From Gigaspora margarita (taxonomy: Eukaryota; Glomeromycota; Glomeromycetes; Diversisporales; Gigasporaceae), in contig WTPW01000308.1 in assembly GCA_009809945.1 (NCBI GenBank), positions 373,116-437,115 on the forward strand: a stretch of 64,000 bases of DNA, written 5' to 3'. Numbering within the stretch: the stretch's first letter is position 1; every line of letters starts with the position of its first letter. This document shows positions 22,311 through 32,741 of this stretch, in pieces. Below the pieces are notes generated by a model, which saw only the letters and a program-made list of their open reading frames with translations, had not been told where the DNA came from and searched no databases. A program made the position numbers and the translations under genes.

Positions 22311-23120
22311 ATCTTATAGTGTAGCCTCTGTAACGATATAGACCTTCGGGTTATAAAATATAATTTCCTCTAATAAATATTTGTTAAATCACCAACGTCA
22401 CGCCTCTGGAGAATTGCTTTAAATTTTTAAATGGTAATCGTGTTTCGTCATATTTCCTAGTTTTCGTAACAGAATACAAAACAGAATACCTATTCAGATA
22501 TCTGATTAAAAGCCGGACCCAAGCGTTACTGAAATTCCAGATTACCAGTAACATTGACAAAAAATATCAAGATGCAATCCTTGATAGGGACGGATTGACC
22601 TGTATTTTAGGACAGTAGGGCAATATATGTTACAATAATAAAGTTAAAAAATTCATTTTACCAGCACTTATTACTTCAGGAAACTTCTCATTGTCAAAAT
22701 AGATTTCGATATCGTCACTTTATCCCATATTGTTGACCATGTTCCTCAAATAATATGGGGACATCCGACAGATCAGTTTTTTTTTGGTAATCCACAACAA
22801 ACTTAATTATGGAAAGTTAGCTTCCTAATGTTTTGAGTTCTACTACCTGCGTAGGTTATGCAGATTGCCTAGAAATGATCATTGAAAAAGCGTATCGCAG
22901 AAGAACTATTCCGGATCCAACCACTATCATTAGGCGGAAGTTTGTCAGATGAGCGTGATCCGAGAAATAAGTAAATCCACGCTATCAATAAACTTACGTA
23001 TTTACATTAATCAACGTTCTTGATAAATGCAAAAACAACATATGCCTAATGTCAATAACACTGACCTGGTAATTTAAAGTCCGAACAGAAACGCTGCGAT
23101 TTATAATATAAGTCCAACAG
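22311..23120. other. Intergenic DNA with one possible small exon
   Basis: At about 22651-22812 the plus strand has a protein-like open stretch (about 53 codons, with VKIDFDIVTLSHIVDHVPQ) ending in a stop. I do not recognise it and see no partner exons. The rest is featureless. Confidence 0.3.
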
Positions 23121-23570
23121 ACCGTAACGGTAATGCAGAACGCAGCAAATATGACAGATTATTCTTGCATGTCTTGCCTTGCTTTACTTGATTCCTACTC
23201 TTAACAATGTGAATTCAGAGACTAAGATACTAGTAAAATCCCTTCTCATCTCAATTTTCACGAAATATAAGTAGCTTAATGAGAATAAGGAAAAAAAAAG
23301 CTATAGCAAGATAAATAAGTGTTACAGAGGTTTTACGTATATTATTTATAACATATTGTTATTACCAGGTATCGAACCTGGATTTACCTACCGAAAACTG
23401 GCGGGCTAACTATTATACTATAAGGTTTAATATTGAAAATAATTTTTTTAATTTTTATTTAATAGATATTTCATATAAACACTTTACAATGTGTATAAGA
23501 TATCGAGTAATTTAAATCTTTATTGGTTACAGTGTAAAATAAAAATATACGGTCATCTCTCTTTATAAAT
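23121..23570 (-). mobile_element. tRNA-derived SINE-like repeat, copy 1
   Basis: Read on the minus strand, 23420-23362 has a tRNA-like A box (TAGTATAATAGTTAG) and a canonical B box in the T-arm (GGTTCGATACC). It is followed by a unique tail to about 23121 that matches 44500-44730, inverted. Sequence upstream of the A box (23440-23570) also matches 44290-44435. The acceptor stem does not pair and the sequence is repeated, so it is not a functional tRNA but a pol III-type repeat. Confidence 0.7.
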
Positions 23571-24580
23571 CATGTTTGCATGGGAGCAAAAAGTGGTGGT
23601 GGTTATACGTGATCTTCAATCATGATTTTCTCAAAGTTACACAGAATCTTGTGGCCTACATTATACTCTAACGCTGGCCAATTCTGGGTAGGGTCATATG
23701 AAAAATGCTGGCCAAACTATCATGTACCTGGTGCACTTCAAAAATCAACAGCTCCGAATTTAGCAAGGTTATTGATTATACCGTTCTAACTTTTATAACA
23801 TTGATAACGATTATATGCCAACTACATTTGTGCTTGTATAAAATATTTCTAGTAAAAATTTCGAACCTTAGGTTAGGGACAGGATCTTGGCATTTGGTCA
23901 GGGTTCGAAGATATTATTTCACAAAGAAATTTTCTATAATATGTAAAAGATGGTTTCATAGTCCAATGGAAGATCACTGGAAGGCCACTGGAAGAAAATT
24001 AATAATGTCACTGAACTATTAATTTTCTTCCAGTGGCCTTCCACCAGTGACAACACTGACGTTTATCTTATAGTATGCCTGATCTTGAAATTTGATTGGT
24101 CAACGGAAGTTTTATTCAGGCCTAATCTCAAAATTCGCATAATTTACAATTTATCACACACATAATTTGCCAATTATCGGAACATAATTCTGGACACACT
24201 AGCCCCACGCAGGGACATTCCGATTCTAAGCAAAATTTCGATTTATTTCGATTTTGGCTAGAATTAGCATTGAATTAGCCGTAATCATGTGATCTCGGAT
24301 GGAATTAAAAAGATATCACACATTTATTTTTTGAAAGCTAACTATTTGAAGTCGCAATCACAAGACCGGCACAATCAAAGGCTAATCATTTTATGTCACA
24401 TTATTAAATTCGATAAATTTAAGATGCCCATAAAATCGGTAAATCAAGCCATAATTAGGGTTATATGTATTATTCATTATTGAGGATTTTTTACGGGTTT
24501 TTAAATAATGTCCAATATCATATTTTTTTGATCTCGATATCTGATATACTGTATATTGTTTTAGTTATCGTAACGAAACT
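23571..24580. other. Intergenic DNA with a 27-bp perfect hairpin
   Basis: 23978-24004 and 24017-24043 are exact inverted repeats (TGGAAGGCCACTGGAAGAAA...) around a 12-nt loop. The 105-residue frame at 23705-24022 runs into this hairpin and is not convincing. Confidence 0.6.
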
Positions 24581-27476
24581 ATGGAGAATAACTTACCCAA
24601 ATTATCCCTTGAGCTTCGAATAGGCTCAGCTTCATTTGAAGTAAACGAGCCTGACGGGTCTGAAAAACACATGCCGTAGGAATAGTTTCGGTTTCTTTTA
24701 TTCTTAATTCTATTCAAAATATATCTACTGGGCATTCCTTTCAACAATAGTAAACTGATTCCAAGCAAAAACTCGAAATCCAAGTTAGAAAAATACTTGA
24801 ACGACGTCAATTTAAGTCATTAACGTTAGATTCATTGAAAATGAGGAGATAAAAGATTTTGAAGAGAGTAAAGTAGAAAAATCATTTGCCAGCAAAGGTA
24901 TAGATCTCTTAAAAATGCATGAAACCATTACGAACAATGTCATGTAAGCATATCTTTTTGTTCACTTATTAGTTTATCCCTTTTCATTATTAAATTTTAA
25001 CGATTTGATTCTGATTCGCGTTTCATCATTTGTTTATTATAGTGCATCCCATAATGAAATTGCAATTGGAATTCCTAACAATCCATTTCCATTTACTCCT
25101 GGTTTGGTCCATCATACTTATCCTTGTTATTCTCCGCTCAGTAAAGATTTTCAAGTTCAAAAATATAAATTGATGTTGGGATGAAACGCATGGTATTTAT
25201 TTATATATTTTCATGTGTACAGATTGCTTTTTTTTTTTCTTTAATCATTTTACTTTTTTTTTTTTAATAGCAACTTAAAAATTCTGCAAATATTTTATTA
25301 TCGGCCGCCTCAAGGTTAAATGACATTGTTAACAATGAAAAAANNNNNNNNNNNTTTGACCTTGTTTTTTTTTTTTTTTTTTTAATGTAATAGTAACTTA
25401 AAAATCCTGCAAATATTTTTTATTCTCGACCGTCTCAAGGTTAATAACAATGAAAAAACATTTTGGAATAAAATGTTATCGTTACGAGGACGGCATTGGA
25501 GTTTACATTGTGGCGATAAAGAAAAAAATATTAGTCAACAAATTTTTGTCCATTATGGATATGCTGATGGTAAGCTTGCAATCATTCAATCCATTCAATC
25601 GTGTTATAAGAATTTGATATTTATGAAATATTCATTCATCATAGTTGGTTAGATTCATGGAGATATTTCAAAGGCACAAATATTAAGATCACCAGATGAA
25701 AAGCAAGTTATAGTATCATTACCTCAAAAACCTAAGAAGGCTGTCAAACTACGATTACAACAAAGATCAAATAGCCTTCTCACAGTTGAGCCTTGTGTTC
25801 AAGAGAATTCATGTAATTAATTTATTCTTGGCAAACTTAGTAAAAAATGAGCAGCCAATTATTTAATGCATATACATTATTTATTTATTTATTTATTTAT
25901 TTAAATGCTTCATTCAGAATCAGCCCAAGGTTCAAACATTCACCAACAACTTATTACCGCTCAATAAGCTATTTTTGAAGGCGAATTATTTGACCAGGTA
26001 TATTATAAAATTGCATAAAAATTGAATGTTTAATAATTTCGCAATCAATATACATATATGCGCACTTTCTTATATTCAAATGTTAGTTAATTCTGATTCA
26101 TATTTATTATCGGTTCACTTATTTATTTCAACATGTTATTTCAAATTTAGTTAGTACGAGAAGCATGGTATCACGTTAGTTGAGAATGAAATATTCGTTC
26201 AGATATATGAAGGTGTGGATTTTTAACGATTCAATGGGTGCGTTGTAAGGTTCAAAATTTTTGATCAAATGCCGTCTCACGGATGATATTAATCCGTGTT
26301 TTTTAACAGGCTAATATTGACTCTATTAAATAGGCCCCATCTTCAGATGATGCTTTGACTTCAAATACTGATAGTTTTGATGTAACAATTTCTCCTGACT
26401 CTTCCACACCATTCACATGTACCGTCATCGGATACAATTACTTAAGCAGCAGGAACGCGTATTAAATTGGACTAGAGGTACGCCTAGAGAAAGGTACGAG
26501 CATATATGATAAATGTAACATTTGGTAAAATATGATTGTTTAAATTATCTATGCCAACAATATATTTTAATAATTTTACTAGTTCTGGCGCTCAAATTCT
26601 CAACCAGGTTATTCATCTGCTTAAATATTATTTCTTTTGCAAACACATAAGAAATATTGTAAATGCTTCTATACGTGCGCTTAGTAGTGGTAGAGTATCT
26701 GTGCAAATTCATTTTATTTCTAATCCTGCTAAAGGCAAAGATTTGATCGAAGACATATATAAAAATTTTCCTTTTTTCTGGTTTTCCGGTATGATGATTT
26801 TCACTATTGATCACAGGCATTTTTGTTTAAGTATATATACATATCTTTTTATGTAAATTTAATTGGTGCCTATTGTAGTCGTGTTTTCACTTTTCAAAAA
26901 GACACAGCCTTCGATTCACTTTAGAATCACCAACGTCAGTGATCGTTCATCTGCCACATGGTGACATAAGAACACATGGTCATGCTCAATTTCAAAATTG
27001 TTTTCAAGAGAACTCATATTATTACTGCTAAGAATTATTCATGAGCAGTTAATATATTTAATTAGTTTAGATGATGTAGTGTCAGGTGAAGGGTGGATAT
27101 AGCATTATTACTTATATACAAAGATATACCGCCTATAATTTCAGAATATTCTGATAAAGAGGTCACGCAAGATGAATGGTCAAAATCTTTTTGGAGGCGT
27201 CCTATGTAAGTATTAAATCTATATAGTTATATAATCTTATATTACATAGGAACTTATTGCAAATGCCTTCTATTTTTTTTTTTTTGTTTGGATACATCTA
27301 GTAAAAGATCAATTGTCAATAGTCAACCTTCATTAAATAAGTTGACAGTAAATATAGATGCTTTTGGAATAAGCAAAGGGTCAGAGTTAGTTATTGAGGG
27401 CATTAATAATGAAGGAAAACACATAACAAAAGAGTTTGGAGAGACTATTTATGAATTTTTAATTCGTCTAACGTAA
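24581..27476 (+). pseudogene. Mediator subunit MED17-like gene, broken
   Basis: Exon-like blocks in order match the pattern of the Mediator head subunit MED17 (Srb4), a pol II co-activator scaffold in the nucleus. The first block is MENNLPKLSLELRIG at 24581, an N-terminal motif. A block at about 25275-25571 has NSANILLSAASRLNDIVNNE and LSLRGRHWSLHCG, like the R-R-x-W-x-L region of MED17. A third block has HGDISKAQILRSPDEKQ (about 25660-25820). The fourth has HQQLITAQ*AIFEGELFDQ (about 25930-25997), like the MED17 A-Q-x-x-L-x-x-E-I-F segment. C-terminal blocks lie at about 26560-26790, 26905-27005 and 27289-27476. It is broken by a stop after 32 codons in the first block, a TAA at 25965-25967, further stops near 26175, and a duplicated segment around an 11-N gap (25344-25354). 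I recognise the family by pattern only; confidence is moderate. Confidence 0.55.
25241..25456. repeat. Tandem duplication around an 11-N gap
   Basis: 25263-25343 (AACTTAAAAATTCTGCAAAT ... AACAATGAAAAAA) is repeated at 25390-25457 with about 10 percent change and a 9-bp deletion. The two copies are separated by N at 25344-25354. The first copy keeps the MED17-like frame; the second does not. It may be a real duplication or a merged pair of haplotypes. Confidence 0.75.
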
Positions 27477-28021
27477 TTTACAGCTAGAATGTCTCAATTA
27501 ATTATGAAATGTTGAACTTTACATTAAGTAAACCTGTAAAAATTAACTGGTCTATAAGCGTTGGGAGCAATAAAATAATGTAAATATATACAATACAGCA
27601 ATATGATAGCTTAAATATTTAATTATTCGTATTATTTTAAAAGAAACTTAATTAAAGTTATGGGATCACAATTTGTACAATGGTTCAGCACATAATTACC
27701 AATATATTACAGTATTACATCTCAAATTGTTTAATAGTCACATATTTGTTACATATTTTTATTAGAATGCAGACAATAATACAATATTATAAAAAAAAGT
27801 TGTTTAAAAAACATAACGCGCGTTTTATTTGGTTTTCAATATTATTTTTTATTTATTCGTTTTTTTTTTATATACATATATTTAATACAATCACTATCTG
27901 CTATATTAAATTAAATTTTACTAATTTTTAAAATAATTATTTACAGAAATCACAAATAAAAACATTTTTTATTTAAAAAATCTTGCATAATTAACGTTGT
28001 CGTTATTTATTTATCGATCAC
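27477..28021. other. AT-rich intergenic DNA, no gene seen
   Basis: Low-complexity AT-rich sequence downstream of the MED17-like relic. The 83-residue frame at 27680-27931 is Ile/Phe/Tyr-rich and not convincing. Confidence 0.4.
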
Positions 28022-28375
28022 TAAAAAAAAAAAAAAAAAAAGAGAAGTGAGTATTTGAAGTGACCAGTGCCTTATAAAGGACCTAAGAGTATGGCATGTC
28101 GACTATGGGTAAGTAACGGAAGGGAATCTTCGACACTCTAAGAGTTGCCTCAACCCTAACTAGAGTATTCCCAGTGGGCAAACATTTATAACGGTCGGTG
28201 CCGTGCGTTTCGCCAGACTGGGGTTATACTACCGCCATAGTAACCTAGACCCTAGGAGCGATACCCCGTTATTTTATATCATAAATGAGATCAAATACTC
28301 CATACTCACCACAAATTTAAATAACATCTACAATATCTTAATGTCGTGGCCAGGTACACGATATTTATTCGAAGT
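28022..28375. other. GC-richer unidentified segment behind a poly(A) run
   Basis: After A19 at 28022-28041 comes roughly 260 bp of markedly higher GC with a TATAAAGG motif (28073-28080). It lacks a coding frame with recognisable motifs and has no tRNA-like boxes. It may be a fragment of a retroelement or a SINE; I cannot identify it. Confidence 0.35.
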
Positions 28376-28632
28376 GAGATTAAAAAAGTGAAGTAAAAAA
28401 CAAAAGTAAGTAAAAAGCAAAAGTAAAAAGTAAAGTAAAAAGTGAAAGCAAAAAATAAAAAGTGAAAATAAAAGTGAAGGTGAAAAGTAAAGTAAAAGTT
28501 GATATAAAAGTGAAATAAAGTGAAGGTGAAAAGTGGAAGTAAAAAGTGAAAATAAAAAGTAAATATAAAAAAGTGAAATAAAAGTAGAGATGAAAAGTGG
28601 AAAGTAGAAATAATGACGAAATAAAAAAAAGT
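28376..28632. repeat. Purine/T minisatellite (AAGTGAAATAAAAGT)n
   Basis: About 250 bp of degenerate AAAAGTGAA(A/G)TAAAAGT units with almost no C on the plus strand. The open minus-strand frame through it (28306-28764, Phe/Thr-rich) is a repeat artefact. Confidence 0.8.
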
Positions 28633-28679
28633 TGATGCGTTTATATTAAAAACTATTGTTTTGAGATCTGCAACTGCTT

Positions 28680-28822
28680 TAAAACAATACGCGTAATAAC
28701 ACATGATCTCGAAAATCATATCAGATATTACACGTCCCGAAATAACGCACATGCGCGTGCTCAAAGTAACGCCGTATATTCAAAACAATGCGCAGATGGC
28801 GTTATTACGCGAAAATATGGTA
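28680..28822. mobile_element. MITE of the TTTCGCG(A/T)AATAACG family, copy 1
   Basis: Inverted ends AATACGCGTAATAAC (left) and GTTATTACGCGAAAATATGG (right), with internal GCGCATG motifs. Two relatives lie at 31926-32040 and 46938-47194. Confidence 0.6.
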
Positions 28823-29309
28823 TTAATTTTTTTATTATTAGCTTTATTTTCATAATACTGTTGCACCTACTGGCAGTGTTGTACATTTTTGCTGTTCCAG
28901 CCTTTTTTTGGCATGTTCCAACATCCCAACGTCTCAGTATCCCAAGTGTCCCAAGTCTTAATAATTAATAAATTAATTTAAAAAAATACATGATTATATA
29001 TTTTTCTAGGTGCTAAACACATTTCTAAAAAAATTAAATTAGATTATCTTAATAAAATTTTAAGTAATTTCAATTTAAAAAATTGTTCCAAAATGTCCCA
29101 AAATGTCCCAATTCATGTCCCAACTATTCCATGTACAATACTGCCTACCAGTAATTGCATATTTATCTAGTATTAGTTTAGCAAATTTCATACTTAATTT
29201 AAAAATTATTCTTTTATTCTTAATTATATTTATACTATTTTATCGGCAGAGTTAAGATAATAATTTTCACTTAAATTATTTAAATTATTACAGTATATAA
29301 AATTAGAAA
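28823..29309. other. Intergenic DNA with small TGTCCCAA repeats
   Basis: CCCAACGTCTCAGTATCCCAAGT-type repeats (28920-28955) and AAATGTCCCA pairs (29090-29110) occur. They read as TTGGGACA on the other strand. No gene is seen. Confidence 0.4.
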
Positions 29310-29577
29310 ATTACTACTTATTGCCAGTGGTGATCATCACCAGTGATTAACAAAAATTAATAAAAAGTTTTTTGTCAAAATAAAAATTAAATTTTGATTA
29401 ATATTAGGGTTAGGGTAAGAACTGGGATGGGGCAGGGAACATAGTTTATACCAAAATTTTACAAGAAATTTTTTTTGTTAAAGCCCCAAAGGTGATTTTA
29501 TAGACAAATTTAAAGATACAAAATATACATTGGTGATGATCACCACTGGCGATAAATAGCAAACTTCATAAAATTAT
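29310..29577 (+). mobile_element. Foldback/MITE copy with telomere-like core
   Basis: Inverted ends GCCAGTGGTGATCATCACCA (left) and GGTGATGATCACCACTGGCG (right). Each end is itself palindromic around GATC. The core is TTAGGGTTAGGGTAAG (about 29405) and then ACCAAAATTTTACAAGAAAT and TTTGTTAAAGCCC. An end very similar to its right terminus occurs alone at 19868-19905. Confidence 0.75.
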
Positions 29578-30179
29578 ATATATATAACCTAAAATAGGGT
29601 TTTATAAATAAAGGTTCAAGTTTTAGTTAAATTGAGATATTTTTATTTATTTCATTATTTCATTTTTTAGCTATTTTTCTATTACCAATTATAATTGTAC
29701 TTTATATCGTTATCATTTAGTTATTTTTTTTATACCTATTTCTATTTATTTTTAACCATACTGTTGACAAGAAGACAATTTAAATTAAGCATATGAATTA
29801 TAAAACATAGTACACGGGTGTGGGACAAGATAAAAAAGTTGAAAAAAAATAAAAAAAATGATTAGGTAGATTTTAAACATTTTAAGGGTGCACTCTCTAT
29901 TCTTTTACTTATTTATAAATTTCATTTATATCAGACTACAAAAGCAGGGGTATAACTATTCAACAACTTTTCTTTGTATGATAATACAAGCTTGGATCCT
30001 TTTTGCTACTTCTTTAGCATGTATAAGCTTTTTAATCACATTTTTTATCTGTAACTTATAATGATGTAATGCAAAAATCATCTCATATTTATGTGCAGAT
30101 TCAGGTTTTTGAATAATGTTTAAATATTCTTCATAATTTAAACTGTAGTAATTATTTTCTACACAAGTAGTAGTCCAGT
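29578..30179. other. AT-rich intergenic DNA, no gene seen
   Basis: No coding frame or definable repeat was found. Confidence 0.35.
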
Positions 30180-30187
30180 GTTATATG

Positions 30188-30475
30188 TAGGGTTTCTCAA
30201 ACTCAAATCAAATCAAATATTAAGCATATTTGAATTTAAACAAATCAAATAAGCCTTGATTTGAATTTGATTTGAATTAAAAATTCTGTATTTGAATTTG
30301 ATTTGATTTGAAATGTTACTTATAAATTATCAAATATTTCAAATATTTGATCAAATCAAATCAAATATTCATTAATTTGAATTTGATTTGATTTTGAAAA
30401 TTCTGTATTTGAATTTGATTTGAGTTCAAATATTTGATCAAATCAAATCAAATCAAATCAAATTGCGGAACTCTA
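30188..30475. mobile_element. Non-autonomous hAT element filled with TTTGATTTGAA repeats, 8-bp TSD
   Basis: It starts TAGGGTTTCTCAAACTC and ends AATTGCGGAACTCTA, flanked by GTTATATG on both sides (30180-30187, 30476-30483). The body is an array of (AAATCAAAT)n in one orientation and (TTGATTTGAA)n in the other, so the element can fold along its whole length. Confidence 0.85.
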
Positions 30476-30999
30476 GTTATATGATTATAATTACCTATAT
30501 TTTTTATTCTTTTTCCAATATACACGAATTGGTTACATGAGAAACAGATAGCAATTCCAATTTCAGGAGCATAAAATTCTTAATATTAAATATAAACAAA
30601 CCTCCATAAATGCAATGTATACAGACAAGCCTAAAATATACATTTAGAGAAATCTTGTATTTAAAAAGAGCCAATTAAATTGTAGCTTTAAAAATTAGAC
30701 TATCAAGGTTGTATAACTTATTTTAAATATTGTAAAACCTATTTTAAATACTAAAATTTGATTGGCTATATGCATTTAGAAAGGTAGTTGTATATAGAAA
30801 ATTTTTTGAGAGAACATGCATTTACAGAATAAAGAACATGCATTTAGCACTAATAATTTTTTACAGACAAGACAAAAACATGCATTTAGGGAGGTATTGC
30901 ATTATGAAGGTTGCATTTATGGAGGTCTAACTGTAACTTTTGATTTATTAGTCTGTTTTGGGTAAAATAACTATCAAAATATTTATCTTAAAGAGATAA

Positions 31000-31270
31000 T
31001 TTAAAGCATTCAAAATTGTTAAAATCCAATTATAGAATAATGAGATCATTAAAAATTCATATTTAAATGTTTAAAAATTGATTTAATTAATTTAAATATT
31101 TAAAATGATACAAATCCTTAATAATTTTGGAATTTTGGAATTAGTTTTATTGATTTTGAACTTAGAATTATTTTATTAAAACAAACATTTTGGTAGCTTT
31201 TTCATTCAAAACGGACTAGTAGATCAAAAATTATTTACTATTAAAGATTTTGAAATTTTTAATAGTAAAT
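31000..31270. mobile_element. Diverged relative of the 11970-12878 foldback element
   Basis: AACAAACATTTTGGTAGCTT ... AACGGACTAGTAGATCAAAA ... TATTAAAGAT matches the arm text of the Harbinger-like element (ACGAACATTTTGGTAGTTAA ... ACGGGCCAGTGGATCAAAAG ... TATTAAAGAT) with about 20 percent difference. Ends are no longer clear. Confidence 0.65.
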
Positions 31271-32680
31271 TTTCAAATATGTAAAATATAAATATTTGCT
31301 AATTAGATTTAATAATCTGTATTTAGTTAAAAAATTAGAGCTTGTAAAGAGATTTATTATTAATAAAATTGATAAAAAATAGTTCAATTATATAATTATA
31401 GTAATTATAAATGATTTGTAATTAGAATAAGTTTTTTTTTAAATATTTTTTAATTGGTTTCATAAATCATATATAAGTGTGACTATATAGGGTGTGATTA
31501 TAGAGAGGGTTAACAGTATAATTATTAATAGTTTTAATATAAACTTCGGGTTATTAAATAATATCCTAAAAAATATCTTTTTAATCAAACTTCTTGGATG
31601 TGATTGAATATAAAAAAAGTCTTTAGATTTTACAAATGATATGCATGTATCGAATTAGTGTAAGTCAGATTCTTATGTTAAGACTTGAGCAATTTCCTTA
31701 TAAAAGTAGTTTGTTGCTTAAATAACAATATTGAATCTGAATATAACTAGTTAGTAAAAATCAGATATAATTAAGAAATTACCTTGATGAAATAAATGCT
31801 ACCTCTGTTGAACGCCTTTGGTCTTCAATGGATTCTAATAAACATAATAGATTGCTGGTAAATAATTTTTTTTTTTTAATTAATTATATTATATATAGTT
31901 TCAGAAAGTATTAACAATCAATCAATTGACCATATTTCGCGAAATAATTCCGATGGGTATTATTTCGAATAATGGCCTGAACTAAACTTAATTTGGACCA
32001 AAATTTAAATACACTCTGAGCGTTATTTCGCAAAAATATGAGTACTTGAAATTCTTAATCAAATTTACCGAGTTCAGGAATTGGATGAGTTCAAAAGCTT
32101 TATGAATCAGCTTCGACAATCTTTTTATTAGGTCATTCTGAAAATATACTGATATACTTACTAATAATGAAAGTTACCGCAAATCGTATTGAACCTCAAT
32201 TTCGGACGATGATTCTGATTAAATAAGTTATTAAGTTTGTAATCAACTGAACTTATTAATGAATTGTTGGTAATCAAGGAAAGATCGGAGGATTAATGGC
32301 CATTAAATAATTTACATCATTTTTTGCAACTAATATTAGTTTCCTCAACAACCAATACTTAGAAATTATAGTAGCCTTAATTTAATTACAGTACGTTAAA
32401 AAAAACTTGTTAAATGTTTTTCACAATAAATCTAACTCTTTGGTAATTACTTTGTTCTTTTATTACTGTTATATGCATTTATTATTATTATATATTACTA
32501 TATATATATGTATAATTGGCGATAATTTTACATAGAAAAATAAAGTGAAAATTGATTGTCTTACCGAGTAAAAGCAACCCCGAGATTGAATAAGAAAATT
32601 TGGAGGGGCTTTATGTTATACTAATAAGATTATACTCGAATATAAGAAACCCTCACTTTGACCCGCAAAAACCCAAATTT
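31271..32680. other. AT-rich intergenic DNA with one MITE
   Basis: 31926-32040 has inverted ends (CCATATTTCGCGAAATAA and GCGTTATTTCGCAAAAATATG), a shortened member of the family at 28680 and 46938. Nothing else supports a feature. Confidence 0.5.
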
Positions 32681-32741
32681 TTAATTGCTTTTATTCGGTG
32701 ACATAGTAATTTATAAGTTGATGTTTTCCACCAGAAAGACG

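Noticed and set aside
23362..23420. Possible functional tRNA gene (minus strand)
   Set aside because: The T-arm is good but the acceptor stem does not pair, and the whole unit recurs at 44437-44490; better read as a SINE head.
28306..28764. 152-residue Phe/Thr-rich minus-strand frame
   Set aside because: Produced by the purine/T minisatellite; no domain, no homologous feel outside the repeat.
29403..29425. True telomere or fusion point from TTAGGG repeats
   Set aside because: Only two or three units, always in the middle of small foldback elements, so not a telomere remnant by itself.
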